Positions 16,481 to 27,652 of a stretch of 64,000 nt of DNA are shown here, in pieces; within the stretch, counting starts at the first letter, position 1; every line of letters begins with the position of its first letter. The translations under genes were made by a program, and so were the position numbers. The stretch is from Sulfurifustis variabilis. GTDB lineage: Bacteria > Pseudomonadota > Gammaproteobacteria > Acidiferrobacterales > Sulfurifustaceae. The stretch lies in the NCBI RefSeq assembly GCF_002355415.1, contig NZ_AP014936.1, positions 2,914,001 through 2,978,000 of the forward strand. Reading direction: 5' to 3'. Under the pieces are notes generated by a model. The model ran no database searches and had not been told where the DNA came from. It saw only the letters and a program-made list of their open reading frames with translations.

Positions 16481-17385
16481 AGCCGCGCCACTTCCTGACC
16501 CTGACGGATCTCAGCCAGGAAGAACTGGGGGCGCTCGTCCGGCGCGCGATCGAGCTCAAGGACCTGCACCGCCGCCGCCGGCCGCACACGCCGCTCGCCG
16601 GCCGCACCATGGCGATGATCTTCGAGAAGTCCTCGACCCGCACGCGCGTCTCGTTCGAGGCCGGCATGGCGCAGCTCGGCGGCGCGAGCCTCTTTCTCTC
16701 GCCGCGCGACACGCACCTCGACCGCGGCGAGCCGGTGGAAGACACGGCGCGGGTGATGTCGCGCATGGTGGACGTGATCGTGATCCGCGCGCACCGGCAC
16801 GAGATGGTCGAGCGCTTCGCGGCGCACTCGCGCGTGCCGGTGATCAACGCGCTCACGGACAGGCACCACCCGTGCCAGCTGCTCGCCGACATCCAGACCT
16901 GGGTGGAGCACCGGGGCGAGATCGCCGGGCGCACCGCCGCGTGGATCGGCGACGGCAACAACGTCTGCCACTCCTGGATGGAGGCCGCGCAGCGGTTCGA
17001 TTTTCACCTGCGCGTCGCCACCCCGAAGGGGTACGCGCCGGACGCGGCGATGGTGAAGGCCGCGGGCCGCCACGTAACGCTGACCGACGACCCGCAGGCG
17101 GCCGCCGAGGGCGCGGACGTCGTCGTCACCGACACGTGGGCGAGCATGGGCCAGGAGAGCGAGAGGGCGGAGCGCCTGCGGGCGTTCGAGGATTACCGCG
17201 TCGACCGCGCGCTCATGCGCCTCGCCGCCGGGAACGCGTTGTTCATGCACTGCCTGCCGGCCTACCGCGAGCACGAGGTGACCACCGACGTGCTCGAAGG
17301 CCCGCAGAGCGTCGTGTGGGACGAGGCGGAGAACCGGATGCACGCGCAGAAGGCGCTCCTCGAGTTCCTGCTCGCCGGCGAGTGA
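16477..17385 (+). CDS. argF: Ornithine carbamoyltransferase
   Basis: A 302-residue OTCase that makes citrulline from ornithine and carbamoyl phosphate. The carbamoyl-phosphate loop SSTRTRVSFE, the HPCQLLAD motif and the ornithine-site HCLPA are all intact. It starts with GTG inside the argD stop codon (4-base overlap), giving MKPRHFLTLTDLS. An argininosuccinate synthase gene does not follow; an unrelated ABC ATPase does. Confidence 0.93.
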   Translation: MKPRHFLTLTDLSQEELGALVRRAIELKDLHRRRRPHTPLAGRTMAMIFEKSSTRTRVSFEAGMAQLGGASLFLSPRDTHLDRGEPVEDTARVMSRMVDVIVIRAHRHEMVERFAAHSRVPVINALTDRHHPCQLLADIQTWVEHRGEIAGRTAAWIGDGNNVCHSWMEAAQRFDFHLRVATPKGYAPDAAMVKAAGRHVTLTDDPQAAAEGADVVVTDTWASMGQESERAERLRAFEDYRVDRALMRLAAGNALFMHCLPAYREHEVTTDVLEGPQSVVWDEAENRMHAQKALLEFLLAGE

Positions 17386-17460
17386 CGCGCACGTCTTGGT
17401 CGATCCCGGGCCGATCGGCTAGTATGCGCGAAATCATCAGGGCCCCGGCGGCGCGGCGTC

Positions 17461-18564
17461 ATGCCTGAACCATTGCGCCGTCCGCCCGACGGAATGCTCA
17501 CCCTCAGCGAGATCGAATGCCGCTACGACGACGCGCTCGTCGTGCGCGGACTGTCCATGGAGGTCGCGCGCGGCACGATCGCGTGCCTGCTCGGCCCCAG
17601 CGGCTGCGGCAAGACCACCGTGCTGCGCGCGATCGCCGGCTTCCACCCCGTCGACCGGGGCGAGATCCGGCTTTCCGGCCGCGTCGTCTCCCGCCCGGGC
17701 TTCGTGCTCCCGCCGGAGAGGCGCCGGCTCGGGATGGTGTTCCAGGACCATGCGCTCTTCCCCCACCTCACGGTCGCCGACAACGTCGGCTTCGGCCTGC
17801 GCAGGGCGGCCGCCGCGGTGCGCCGCAAGACCGTGGAACGGGTGCTCGAGACCGTCGGCCTCGCCGCGATGGCGCGGCGGTATCCGCACGAGCTTTCCGG
17901 CGGGCAGCAGCAGCGCGTGGCGCTGGCGCGCGCGCTCGCGCCGCAGCCGGACCTGATCCTGCTCGACGAGCCGTTCTCCAACCTGGACGTCGAGCTGCGG
18001 GAGCGGCTTTCCGGCGAGGTGCACGACATCCTCAAGCGCCAGGGCACGACGGCCGTGCTCGTCACCCACGACCAGCACGAGGCGTTCGCCCTCGGCGAAC
18101 AGATCGGCGTCATGCGGGAAGGCCGCATCCTGCAGTGGGACACGGCGTACAACCTCTACCACGAGCCGAACTGCCGCTTCGTGGCCGACTTCATCGGCCA
18201 GGGGGTGTTCCTGCCGGGCACGCTGCTCGCGCCCGATACGGTCGAGACGGAGCTCGGGATCTACCGGGGCAACCGGGCTTATCCCTGGGGCAAGGGCGCG
18301 CGCATCGAGGTGCTGCTGCGCCCGGACGACATCGTGCCCGACCCGGACGGGCCCCTGCGGGCGGCGGTGACCCAGAAGGCCTTCAAGGGCGCGGAGATCC
18401 TTTATACCCTGCGGCTGTCGAGCGGCGGGAACGTCCTCGCCCTGTTTCCCAGCCACGCGGACCACCCGATCGGGGCGCTCGTCGGGGTGCGCGTGCAGGC
18501 CGACCACCTGGTGGCCTTCCCGTCGCCGGATTCAGCGTCCCGGACGGGAACCGCGCCGAACTGA
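17461..18564 (+). CDS. ABC transporter ATP-binding protein (FbpC/PotA type), orphan
   Basis: A 367-residue ATPase of the iron(III)/spermidine/sulfate subfamily. Walker A is GPSGCGKT, the Q-loop VFQDHALFPHL, the signature LSGGQQQRVALARAL, Walker B LILLDEPFSNLD and the switch VTHDQHEA. Residues from about 245 on form a TOBE-like regulatory domain (VLLRPDDIVPD). The VFLPGTLLAPDTVETELG region resembles FbpC, suggesting ferric iron import. No permease or binding-protein gene is adjacent, so it must partner with proteins encoded elsewhere. It starts 75 bases after argF. Confidence 0.82.
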   Translation: MPEPLRRPPDGMLTLSEIECRYDDALVVRGLSMEVARGTIACLLGPSGCGKTTVLRAIAGFHPVDRGEIRLSGRVVSRPGFVLPPERRRLGMVFQDHALFPHLTVADNVGFGLRRAAAAVRRKTVERVLETVGLAAMARRYPHELSGGQQQRVALARALAPQPDLILLDEPFSNLDVELRERLSGEVHDILKRQGTTAVLVTHDQHEAFALGEQIGVMREGRILQWDTAYNLYHEPNCRFVADFIGQGVFLPGTLLAPDTVETELGIYRGNRAYPWGKGARIEVLLRPDDIVPDPDGPLRAAVTQKAFKGAEILYTLRLSSGGNVLALFPSHADHPIGALVGVRVQADHLVAFPSPDSASRTGTAPN

Positions 18565-18662
18565 TCCGGCGCGCCCGCCGGGCGGCTACAATAGGGGAGC
18601 GGTGGCGGTACCCCTGAAACTGCGCTTGGCCCTGAACGCCGCGCCCCGCCGACACATCTCAC

Positions 18663-20885
18663 GTGGAAAAGAAGATCTTACGCCTGCTCGTCGTGGACGA
18701 CTCGCCGGATGACGCCGAGGTCGTCCTGTCCGCCTTCCGCAAGGCGGGCTTCCTGCTCAAGTCGCAGCTCGTGGCGGACCTGGGCGCCTTCCAGGCGGCG
18801 ATCGAGAAGAGCGCGTGGGACGTCGTGGTCGCGGAGTACGCGGTGCCGCACTTCGGCGCCGCCGTGGCCCTCGAGAAGCTGAAGCAGGCCGCGCCCGACA
18901 CCCCCTTCGTCGTGTTCACCCGCGCGATCCCCGACGCCGACCTTGGCAAAATCATGCGCGCGGGCGCGCACGACGTCGTCCTCAAGAAGGAGCCCGTGCG
19001 GCTGGTCCCGGCCGTCGAGCGCGAGCTGCGCGTGGCGGCCGAGCGCAAGCAGTACCGGCAGGCGACGCAGTCGCTCGCCGAGATGGAGAACAAGCACCGC
19101 GCGGTAATCGAGGGCTCGCGCGAGGCGATCTGCTACAGCCAGGACGGCATGCACCTCGACGCGAACCGGATGTACCTCGACATCTTCGGGTACGAGAGCC
19201 TGGCCGAGCTCGAGGGCGTCCCGGTGATGAACCTGATCGACAAGGCGGATCACGCGCGCTTCAAGGAGTACATCCGCAAGAGCGGCGGCTCGGGCGGGCC
19301 GGCGCAGGAATTCAGCGCGGTGCGCCAGAACGGCGAGCGGTTCCCGGCGGAGATCACGGTGTCGCCGATCACCATCAACGGCGAGGCGTGCACGCAGATC
19401 GTGGTCGTCGACGTCAGCAAGCGCAAGGCGGTCGAGAGCAAGCTCCAGTACCTCAACCAGCACGACCCGCTCACGGGGCTCTACAACCGCCAGTACTTCC
19501 TGCAGGAGCTCGCGAAGAGCGTGGAGCGCGCGAAGCAGTCGGGCGCGACCGGCGGCATCATCTACTTCGACTTCCATCAGATGAAGCAGCTGAACAAGCA
19601 GCTCGGGCACGCCACCGGCGACCGGCTGCTGCTCAAGGCGACGCGCGCGCTGCGCGAGACGCTGGGGGAGAACGTCGTGCTCGCCCGCATCGGCGACCAC
19701 GAGTTCGGGGCGATCCTGGCCGACGCCGCCAAGGCCCGTCTCGACGAGTGCACCGGCGCGCTCAAGAAGACGCTCGCGGGGCTCTCGTTCTCCGAGGGCG
19801 GGCAGGTGCACAAGTGCGACTGCCACTTCGCGACGGCGCTGATCGACAAGAGCGTCGCGAACGGGCACAAGCTCCTCGCCGGCCTCTACCGGTCGACCGA
19901 GCCCGCCCCTGCGCCGGCCGTCGCGCCCAAGCCGGCTTCGCCCGCGCCGACGCGCGCAGCGGCGCCCCGGGCCGAGCCCGCCACGCCCGCGACCGAAGCC
20001 ACACCGCCCGCCGCCGCTCCCGCGCCGGCCGCGGCGGCACCGGTGCCGCCCCCGGGCGGCGGACCCAAGGCGCCGAGCGAGTGGCACGATCGCATCGCCA
20101 CCGCCCTCGCCAAAGGCGCGTTCCAGCTCAGCTACCAGCCGATCATCAACCTGCACGGCGACCCGGCCGAATACTTCGAGGTGCTCGTGCGCATGCAGGG
20201 CCGCGGCGACGAGCTGATCGCCGCCGGCCAGTTCATGACGCACGCCGTCGAGACGGGCCAGGCGGCCGACATCGACCGCTGGGTGCTGCGCCAGGCGCTG
20301 CAGGCGCTGGCCGAGCTGCACCGGGAGCACCGCGGCTCGACGTTCTTCGTCAACGTCGCGCCCACGGCCCTCGGGGACGGCCAGCTGCTCCCGCTGCTGC
20401 TGGAGACCCTGCGCGAGACCGGCGTGCCGGCCAGGCACCTCGTGCTCGAGATCGACGAGTCCGCATTGACCGCGGGCGGCGCCGCCGCCGGCGCCTTCGT
20501 CCGAAACGCCAAGAAGGCCGGCGTGCAGCTCTCGGTCGACAACTTCGGGCGCGACCCCGCCGCGCTCAATTACCTGCGCGACCTGCCCGTCGATTACCTG
20601 AAGATCCACGGCGAACTGGTGTCCAAGGCGCGCGATCCCGTCGGCCTCGCCTCGCTCAAGGGCGTGGTGGAAGTGGGAAAGAGCATCGAGAAGAAGGTCA
20701 TCGCCAAGAACGTCGAGTCGGCCGAAACGCTGTCGGCCCTGTGGAATCTCGGGATCGACTACGCGCAGGGCAATTACTTCCAGCAGGCCGAGGGGGCGAC
20801 CGATTACGACGAGGCCGAGACGACCCTGTCCGAGTCGGGCGTGCCGAACTGGGCGGCCGCATCGAGCCAGAAACGCGCGAAGTAA
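18663..20885 (+). CDS. FimX-like REC-PAS-GGDEF-EAL protein with degenerate catalytic motifs
   Basis: A 740-residue soluble protein. A REC domain (about 1-125) has Glu in place of the phosphoacceptor Asp ([11 protein letters not shown]). A PAS domain follows (about 145-255). The GGDEF domain (about 270-405) has GDHEF instead of GGDEF. An Ala/Pro-rich linker (415-475) leads to an EAL domain (about 478-725) with EVL instead of EAL, SVDNFG for the DDFG region, LKIH for LKID and AKNVE for AEGVE. The pattern of dead GGDEF, EVL motif and unphosphorylatable REC is that of FimX, a c-di-GMP receptor for type IV pilus assembly. It should bind rather than make or degrade c-di-GMP. No pilus gene is nearby. 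Confidence 0.83.
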   Translation: MEKKILRLLVVDDSPDDAEVVLSAFRKAGFLLKSQLVADLGAFQAAIEKSAWDVVVAEYAVPHFGAAVALEKLKQAAPDTPFVVFTRAIPDADLGKIMRAGAHDVVLKKEPVRLVPAVERELRVAAERKQYRQATQSLAEMENKHRAVIEGSREAICYSQDGMHLDANRMYLDIFGYESLAELEGVPVMNLIDKADHARFKEYIRKSGGSGGPAQEFSAVRQNGERFPAEITVSPITINGEACTQIVVVDVSKRKAVESKLQYLNQHDPLTGLYNRQYFLQELAKSVERAKQSGATGGIIYFDFHQMKQLNKQLGHATGDRLLLKATRALRETLGENVVLARIGDHEFGAILADAAKARLDECTGALKKTLAGLSFSEGGQVHKCDCHFATALIDKSVANGHKLLAGLYRSTEPAPAPAVAPKPASPAPTRAAAPRAEPATPATEATPPAAAPAPAAAAPVPPPGGGPKAPSEWHDRIATALAKGAFQLSYQPIINLHGDPAEYFEVLVRMQGRGDELIAAGQFMTHAVETGQAADIDRWVLRQALQALAELHREHRGSTFFVNVAPTALGDGQLLPLLLETLRETGVPARHLVLEIDESALTAGGAAAGAFVRNAKKAGVQLSVDNFGRDPAALNYLRDLPVDYLKIHGELVSKARDPVGLASLKGVVEVGKSIEKKVIAKNVESAETLSALWNLGIDYAQGNYFQQAEGATDYDEAETTLSESGVPNWAAASSQKRAK

Positions 20886-20892
20886 CTGCCAT

Positions 20893-20982
20893 TCTCAATG
20901 CTCGATTCTTGATGTTGAATTGAAGGTGCGCGCTTCGCGCGCATCCCTGATTCGACATTCAAAATTCAACATTCAACATTGT
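20893..20982. repeat. Dispersed palindromic repeat, family C (second copy)
   Basis: AT-rich inverted arms (TTGATGTTGAATTGAAG facing words such as ATTCAACATTCAACATT) flank a GCGCGCTTCGCGCGC core. It matches the element at 10.7 kb and fills the gap between the FimX-like gene and ettA, ending about ten bases before the ettA start. No clear Shine-Dalgarno sequence is left for ettA. Confidence 0.75.
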
Positions 20983-20991
20983 TCTGCATAT

Positions 20992-22668
<1,677 letters not shown>

Positions 22669-22756
22669 GCGCTTGCCGTGAAGAGCGCCATGGCGGGGAG
22701 CCGAAAGGCGACCCGGCGCGGCGTTCGGGACCGACTCCGCAAGCCGACGGCCCGCT

Positions 22757-22854
22757 GTCATCCCGTCGCGACCGGCTCGAGGGTTCTTCGACACCGGACG
22801 GCGCCTCGGGACGACGCTTCGTGCCGGATTGCTTCGCTGCGCTCGCAATGACAC
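22757..22854. repeat. Family A-like repeat in the ettA-bufA gap
   Basis: TGTCATCCCGTCGCGACCGG on the left and GATTGCTTCGCTGCGCTCGC then AATGACA on the right are diverged arms of the family A element. The remaining part of the 326-base gap (22669-22994) must hold the bufA promoter, but no boxes are convincing. Confidence 0.6.
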
Positions 22855-22994
22855 GGGAATTCGTCTTCCAGGCAGCCCCACCGGCGGAAATCGCCGACAG
22901 GCGGCGCGGTGCAGGGTACGCCGGTCTGTAAGATTTGACGGTCCACCTCGGTCCATTCAGAGGACGATCCACCAACAAAACGGGAGAACACCCC

Positions 22995-23255
22995 ATGAGC
23001 AACGCCAAGAAGCTGACCGGTCTCGCCCTCGCCACCGCCGCGGCCGGCCTTTTCGCCACCGCCACCGTTCCCGCCTACGCGGGCAAGGAGGAGGCGAAAG
23101 TCCATTGCGTCGGCATCAACGCCTGCAAGGGCAAGAGCGAGTGCGCGACGGCTTCCAACGCCTGCAAGGGCATGAACGCCTGCAAGGGCAAGGGCATGAC
23201 GGTGACCACCGGCAAGGAATGCGCGGCCAAGGGCGGCAAGATCGAAAAGAGCTGA
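22995..23255 (+). CDS. bufA: Bufferin-type RiPP precursor (BufA2-like), copper-related metallophore
   Basis: An 86-residue secreted Cys-rich peptide. A signal peptide ends at AYA (residue 29), releasing a mature part of about 57 residues with six Cys. These are arranged as HC, NACKG, SEC, NACKG, NACKG and KEC near the end. NACKG repeats and the C-terminal AAKGG match periplasmic bufferin precursors, whose cysteines are oxidised by the partner MNIO enzyme so that the peptide binds copper. GGGAG lies 8 bases ahead of ATG. An intrinsic terminator follows directly, ahead of bufB. The metal and the exact modification are inferred from the family. The long signal peptide implies modification before or during export. 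Confidence 0.8.
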   Translation: MSNAKKLTGLALATAAAGLFATATVPAYAGKEEAKVHCVGINACKGKSECATASNACKGMNACKGKGMTVTTGKECAAKGGKIEKS

Positions 23256-23261
23256 CCCCGG

Positions 23262-23294
23262 GACGGGCGCCCGGACAGGGCGCCCGTCTTTCTT
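23262..23294 (+). terminator. Intrinsic terminator/attenuator between bufA and bufB
   Basis: GACGGGCGCC pairs with GGCGCCCGTC over a 7-base loop and is followed by TTTCTT. It ends immediately before the bufB ATG. Partial read-through would give much more precursor mRNA than enzyme mRNA. Confidence 0.75.
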
Positions 23295-23295
23295 C

Positions 23296-24162
23296 ATGCC
23301 GTCCCCTTCCCTTCCCGCGCTCGGTTTCGGCCTGGGCCTGCGCCCTCCGCACTACGAGGCCGTCCTCGAATGCGCGCCCGCGGTCGACTGGTTCGAGGTC
23401 GTTTCCGAGAACTACATGGTCGGCGGCGGCAAGCCGCTGCACTACCTGGATCGCGTGCGCGAGCGCTACCCCGTCGTGATGCACGGCGTGTCGCTCTCGA
23501 TCGGCTCGACCGACCCGCTCGACCGCGATTACCTGGCGCGCCTGAGGTCGCTCGCGGTGCGCATCGAGCCGGCCTGGATCTCGGATCACCTCTGCTGGAC
23601 CGGCCTCGGCGGCACGAACCTCCACGACCTGCTGCCGCTGCCGTACACCGCGGAAGCGATCGCGCACGTCGTCGAACGCGTGCAGCGCGTGCAGGACTTC
23701 CTCGGGCGCCGGATCCTCCTCGAGAACGTATCGAGCTACCTCACGTACCGGGACTCGGACATGGCCGAGTGGGACTTCCTGCGGGAGATCGCGGCGCGCG
23801 CCGACTGCCTGATCCTGCTCGACATCAACAACGCGTACGTGAGCGGCCGGAACCACGGCTTCGACCCGCGCGCGTACCTCGATGCGCTGCCGGTCGAGCG
23901 CGTGCAGCAGTTCCACCTCGCCGGCCACCGCGACCTGGGCACGCACGTCATCGACACCCACGACGAGCCGATCGTCGACCCGGTGTGGGAGCTGTACGGG
24001 TACGCGGTGCGCCGTTTCGGTCCCGTCGCGACGATGATCGAGCGCGACGACCGGATCCCCGAACTCGGGGAGCTCGTGGCGGAGCTCGATCGCGCGAGAG
24101 AAGTAAGTACCGTGAACGGTTCCGGTGGCGCGAGCCGCGCGCACGGTCAGCTTTGCACCTGA
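23296..24162 (+). CDS. bufB: MNIO (DUF692) iron enzyme modifying the bufferin
   Basis: A 288-residue TIM-barrel protein of the DUF692/multinuclear non-haem iron oxidative enzyme family. Metal-site motifs visible in order are the His in VMHGVSLSIGS, ISDHL, LLENVSSY, LLDINNAYV, HLAGH, DTHDEP and MIERDD. MNIOs use a di- or tri-iron centre and oxygen to rebuild Cys residues of a precursor peptide, here presumably BufA. The start follows the terminator tail with no recognisable Shine-Dalgarno sequence. The C-terminal tail after RAREVS looks variable. BufC is encoded 27 bases later. Confidence 0.88.
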   Translation: MPSPSLPALGFGLGLRPPHYEAVLECAPAVDWFEVVSENYMVGGGKPLHYLDRVRERYPVVMHGVSLSIGSTDPLDRDYLARLRSLAVRIEPAWISDHLCWTGLGGTNLHDLLPLPYTAEAIAHVVERVQRVQDFLGRRILLENVSSYLTYRDSDMAEWDFLREIAARADCLILLDINNAYVSGRNHGFDPRAYLDALPVERVQQFHLAGHRDLGTHVIDTHDEPIVDPVWELYGYAVRRFGPVATMIERDDRIPELGELVAELDRAREVSTVNGSGGASRAHGQLCT

Positions 24163-24189
24163 CGCCTTGAACTCATAACTGCCTTCCGA

Positions 24190-24969
24190 ATGTCGCTCCT
24201 CAACCTGCAGCAGGCTTTCCGGAACTACATCCTGCACGGCGAGGACGCGCTCCTCTCCGGGGTGGTCGGAAGCGGGCGCATGGACGCGGGCTCGCGCCTC
24301 GCGATCTACGCGGATGCCTACCGGTTGCGGCTGAACGAGGCGCTCGAGACCGATTTCGTGGTGTTGCGCGCCCACCTCGGCCCGGAGCGCTTCGAGCGCC
24401 TCTGCGGCGCGTACATCGGCGCGCACCCTTCGAATCACTGGTCGCTGCGCTGCTTCGGCCGCCACATGAGCGCGTTCCTCGCGAGTGCCGCACCGTGGAC
24501 GAAAGAGCCCTTCCTCGCCGAGCTCGCGCGCTTCGAGTGGGCGCTGGTGGACGCGTTCGATGCCGAGGACGGCACGGTCGCGCGGCCGCACGACGTCGCC
24601 GCGATCGCTCCGGCGCGCTGGCCCCACGTCGTGATGCGACCGCACGCCTCGGTGCAGCGGCTCGATCTCGCCTGGAACGCGCCCGCGGTCTGGAAGGCGG
24701 TGAAGGACGAACAGCCGCCGCCCGCGCCGGCGCGCGCGGACCACCTGCGAGGGTGGGTGATCTGGCGTCAGGGGCTGCAGAATTACTTCCGTCCGCTTCC
24801 CGTCGAGGAGGCCTTCGCCCTCGACGCCATGCTGCGCGGCGAGGCCTTCGGTGCGATCTGCGAGGGCCTGCTCGAATGGATGGACGCGCCGAACGCCGCG
24901 GAGCGCGCGGCCGGCCTGCTGAAGCTCTGGCTAACCGACGGTCTGGTCGGCGAGCTGCGTCTGCCCTGA
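24190..24969 (+). CDS. bufC: DUF2063 partner protein of the MNIO (BufC)
   Basis: A 259-residue DUF2063-family protein. The N-terminal helical domain has the usual signature LNLQQAFRNYILHGED and RLAIYADAYRLRLNEALETDFVVLRAHLG. The C-terminal half contains VIWRQGLQNYFRPL. In MNIO systems this partner is thought to recognise the precursor peptide and present it to the enzyme. Its last 39 bases overlap the 3' end of nasA on the opposite strand, so the two transcripts converge. Confidence 0.85.
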   Translation: MSLLNLQQAFRNYILHGEDALLSGVVGSGRMDAGSRLAIYADAYRLRLNEALETDFVVLRAHLGPERFERLCGAYIGAHPSNHWSLRCFGRHMSAFLASAAPWTKEPFLAELARFEWALVDAFDAEDGTVARPHDVAAIAPARWPHVVMRPHASVQRLDLAWNAPAVWKAVKDEQPPPAPARADHLRGWVIWRQGLQNYFRPLPVEEAFALDAMLRGEAFGAICEGLLEWMDAPNAAERAAGLLKLWLTDGLVGELRLP

Positions 24970-27636
24970 TCCGGCCACGGCGGACTGCGCCAGCAGCGCC
25001 CTGAGCTCGGGGATGCAGGAGCCGCAGTTGCTGCCGGCCCCGAGACGTCGGCCGAGCGCCTCGACGCTCGTGCAGCCGTCGTGGATCGCCTCGCGGAGGG
25101 TGCGCTCGCCGACGGCGAAACACGCGCAGACCCGCCGGCCCGCGTCCGCCTGCCCCTTCGGCGGCGTGCCGGCGAGCAGGGCGGTTCTCGTCGCGGCGTC
25201 CAGCCGCGGCAGCGCGAACAGCCCCTGCAGCCACTCGCGCGAAGGCAGGCGCGGGTCCGGTCCGACAAAGAGACAGCTCTCCAGCCGGCCGCCCACGAGC
25301 CGTGCCGCCCGGTAGCGGCGGCCGGCGCGGTCGACATATTCGATCCACTCCACTCCGGCGTCGTCCGCGCACAGCAGCGCGCGTGCCGCGCGTGTCCAGT
25401 CGTCGGGCGCCTCCTTGCCGGCCAGCTCGTGGCGCCAGAGCCCGTCGCCGCGCGCCACGGCCCAGTAATCCGCGCCGGGCCGGGCGACCCGCCGGCGCGA
25501 GAGCAGGAAGCCGTGCCACGCCGCCGTCACGGGCTCGAGGCGCACCGGCGTGTGCTTGAATTCGGGCTCGCCGGAGACCGGGTCGGTCGCCGGATTGACG
25601 GCGCGGTTGACGCAGCCCGCGCTCGCGAACCGGTCGTTCCAGTGCATGGGCGCGAACACCGCGCCCGGCGACACCGCGCTCGACACGCGCACGCGCGCGC
25701 AGGCTTCTCCCCAGGCCGATATCACGCGGGCGAGGCCGCCGTCCGCGAGCCCGAACCGCGCGGCATCGTCCGGGCTGACCTCGACGTACGGCTCCACGAC
25801 ATGCGCCGAGAGCCGCGGCGACGCGCCGGTGCGCGTGAGCGTGTGCCAGTGGTCGCGCACGCGCCCGGTCGCGAGCGCCAGCGGGTGATCGTCGTCCGGC
25901 GCGTGCGCCGGAGGACGCGGCACGACGGCCACGAACCGGGCGCGCCCGCTCGGCGTGTAGAAGCCCCCGTCGACGAAACAGCGTGCCGTGCCCTCCGGCC
26001 GGGCGCGCGTCGCCGGCCACTGCACCGGCTCGAGGCGCTCGTAGCCGGCGGCGTCGAGACCGGCGAGCGCGCCGATGTCGAACGCCCTCGTCCCGTCGTT
26101 GGCGTGCGCGGAAAGCGCCGCGTGCTCGCCGAAGATCGCCGCGGCGTCCGGGTAGTCGAACGCCTCGCGAAAGCCGAGGCGCTTCGCCACCTCGCAGACG
26201 ATCCACCAGTCGGGGCGGGCTTCGCCCGGCGCCGGCAGGAAGGCGCGGCTGCGCGAGATGCGCCGTTCGGAGTTGGTCACGCTGCCGTCCTTCTCGCCCC
26301 AGGCGAGCGCGGGCAGCAGTACGTGCGCGAGGCGGGTGGTATCGGTATCGCGCACGCAGTCGGACACGACGACGAAGTCGCAGCCGGCGAGCGCCCGGCG
26401 CACGCGGCCGGCGTCCGGCAGGCTCACCGCCGGGTTCGTCGCCATGATCCAGAGCGCCTTGATCCGACCCTGCTCGACGGCCTCGAACAGCTCGACCGCC
26501 TTGAGCCCGGGCTGCTGCGCGACGCGCGGCGCGCGCCAGAAGCGCCGCACCAGTTCGCGGTGCGCCGGGTAGCCGAGCTCGAGGTGGGCGGCGAGCTGGT
26601 TGGCGAGCCCGCCGACCTCGCGCCCGCCCATCGCGTTCGGCTGGCCGGTGAGCGACAGCGGCCCCATCCCGGGGCGGCCGATGCGCCCCGTGGCGAGGTG
26701 GCAGTTGATGATGGCGTTGACCTTGTCGGTGCCGCTCGACGACTGGTTGACGCCCTGCGAGTACAGGGTGACCACGCGTTCGGTGCGCGCGAACAGCTCG
26801 TAGAACCGGCGCACCTGCTCGGTCGCCAGCCCGCATTGCGCGGCCACCGTCGCGACATCGGGGCTGCCGGCGCGCGCGGCCGCGAGCGCCTCGCCCAGCC
26901 CTTCGGTGTGGCGCTCCACGAAGGAGGCGTTGAGCTCGTCGTGCTCCGCGACGTACGCGAGCAGGCCGTTGTACAGCACCGTGTCCGTCCCGATGCGGAT
27001 CGGCAGGTGCAGGTCGGCGATGTCCGCGCTCGCGGTGCGGCGCGGATCGATCACCACGACCTTGAGGTCGTCGTGCTCCCGGCGCGCCTGCGCGAGGCGC
27101 TGGTACAGCACCGGGTGACACCAGGCGGCGTTCGAGCCGACCAGCACCACGAGCTTCGCGCGTTCGATGTCCTCGTAGCAGCCCGGCACGACGTCGGCGC
27201 CGAACGCGCGCCGGTGGCCGGCGACCGCCGAGGCCATGCACAGGCGGGAGTTGGTGTCGATGTTGGCCGAGCCGATGAACCCCTTCATCAGCTTGTTGGC
27301 GACGTAGTAGTCCTCGGTGAGCATCTGCCCGGAGACGTAGAACGCCACCGCGTCCGGCCCGTGGGTCGCGATCGCCTCGGCGAACCGGCCCGCGACCAGA
27401 CCGAGCGCCACGTCCCAGCTCGCGCGGCTGCCGCGCACCTCGGGATGGAGCAGCCGCTCCTCGAGCCCGGTGGTCTCCCCCAGCGCCGCCCCCTTCGAGC
27501 AGAGGCGGCCGCGATTCGCCGGATGCGCCGGGTCGCCGCGCACCGCGACGCGCCCGTCCGCCTCGACACGCGCCAGGACGCCGCAACCGACGCCGCAGTA
27601 CGGGCAGGTCGTCCGGATCTCAGCCGCCGCGGTCAT
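24931..27636 (-). CDS. nasA: Assimilatory nitrate reductase catalytic subunit with C-terminal BFD domain
   Basis: A 901-residue cytoplasmic molybdopterin enzyme reducing nitrate to nitrite. The N-terminal [4Fe-4S] site is CPYCGVGC plus GRLCSKG; the Mo-bisMGD regions include YSQGVNQS and GREVGGLANQL; the dinucleotide-binding domain lies near 640-760. A C-terminal BFD-like [2Fe-2S] domain (VCACFAVGE with NCGSC) receives electrons. No NasB-type flavoprotein gene is adjacent, so the electron donor is unclear. It is the last gene of nrtA-nrtB-nrtD-nirB-nirD-nasA, starting 16 bases after nirD. Its 3' end overlaps bufC. Confidence 0.92.
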   Translation of the reverse strand: MTAAAEIRTTCPYCGVGCGVLARVEADGRVAVRGDPAHPANRGRLCSKGAALGETTGLEERLLHPEVRGSRASWDVALGLVAGRFAEAIATHGPDAVAFYVSGQMLTEDYYVANKLMKGFIGSANIDTNSRLCMASAVAGHRRAFGADVVPGCYEDIERAKLVVLVGSNAAWCHPVLYQRLAQARREHDDLKVVVIDPRRTASADIADLHLPIRIGTDTVLYNGLLAYVAEHDELNASFVERHTEGLGEALAAARAGSPDVATVAAQCGLATEQVRRFYELFARTERVVTLYSQGVNQSSSGTDKVNAIINCHLATGRIGRPGMGPLSLTGQPNAMGGREVGGLANQLAAHLELGYPAHRELVRRFWRAPRVAQQPGLKAVELFEAVEQGRIKALWIMATNPAVSLPDAGRVRRALAGCDFVVVSDCVRDTDTTRLAHVLLPALAWGEKDGSVTNSERRISRSRAFLPAPGEARPDWWIVCEVAKRLGFREAFDYPDAAAIFGEHAALSAHANDGTRAFDIGALAGLDAAGYERLEPVQWPATRARPEGTARCFVDGGFYTPSGRARFVAVVPRPPAHAPDDDHPLALATGRVRDHWHTLTRTGASPRLSAHVVEPYVEVSPDDAARFGLADGGLARVISAWGEACARVRVSSAVSPGAVFAPMHWNDRFASAGCVNRAVNPATDPVSGEPEFKHTPVRLEPVTAAWHGFLLSRRRVARPGADYWAVARGDGLWRHELAGKEAPDDWTRAARALLCADDAGVEWIEYVDRAGRRYRAARLVGGRLESCLFVGPDPRLPSREWLQGLFALPRLDAATRTALLAGTPPKGQADAGRRVCACFAVGERTLREAIHDGCTSVEALGRRLGAGSNCGSCIPELRALLAQSAVAGSGQTQLADQTVG

Positions 27637-27652
27637 GAGGCACCGAACCCGG

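Noticed and set aside
22669-22994. A tRNA or small RNA gene before bufA
   Set aside because: No cloverleaf or conserved RNA elements could be found; the sequence is mostly a decayed family A repeat.
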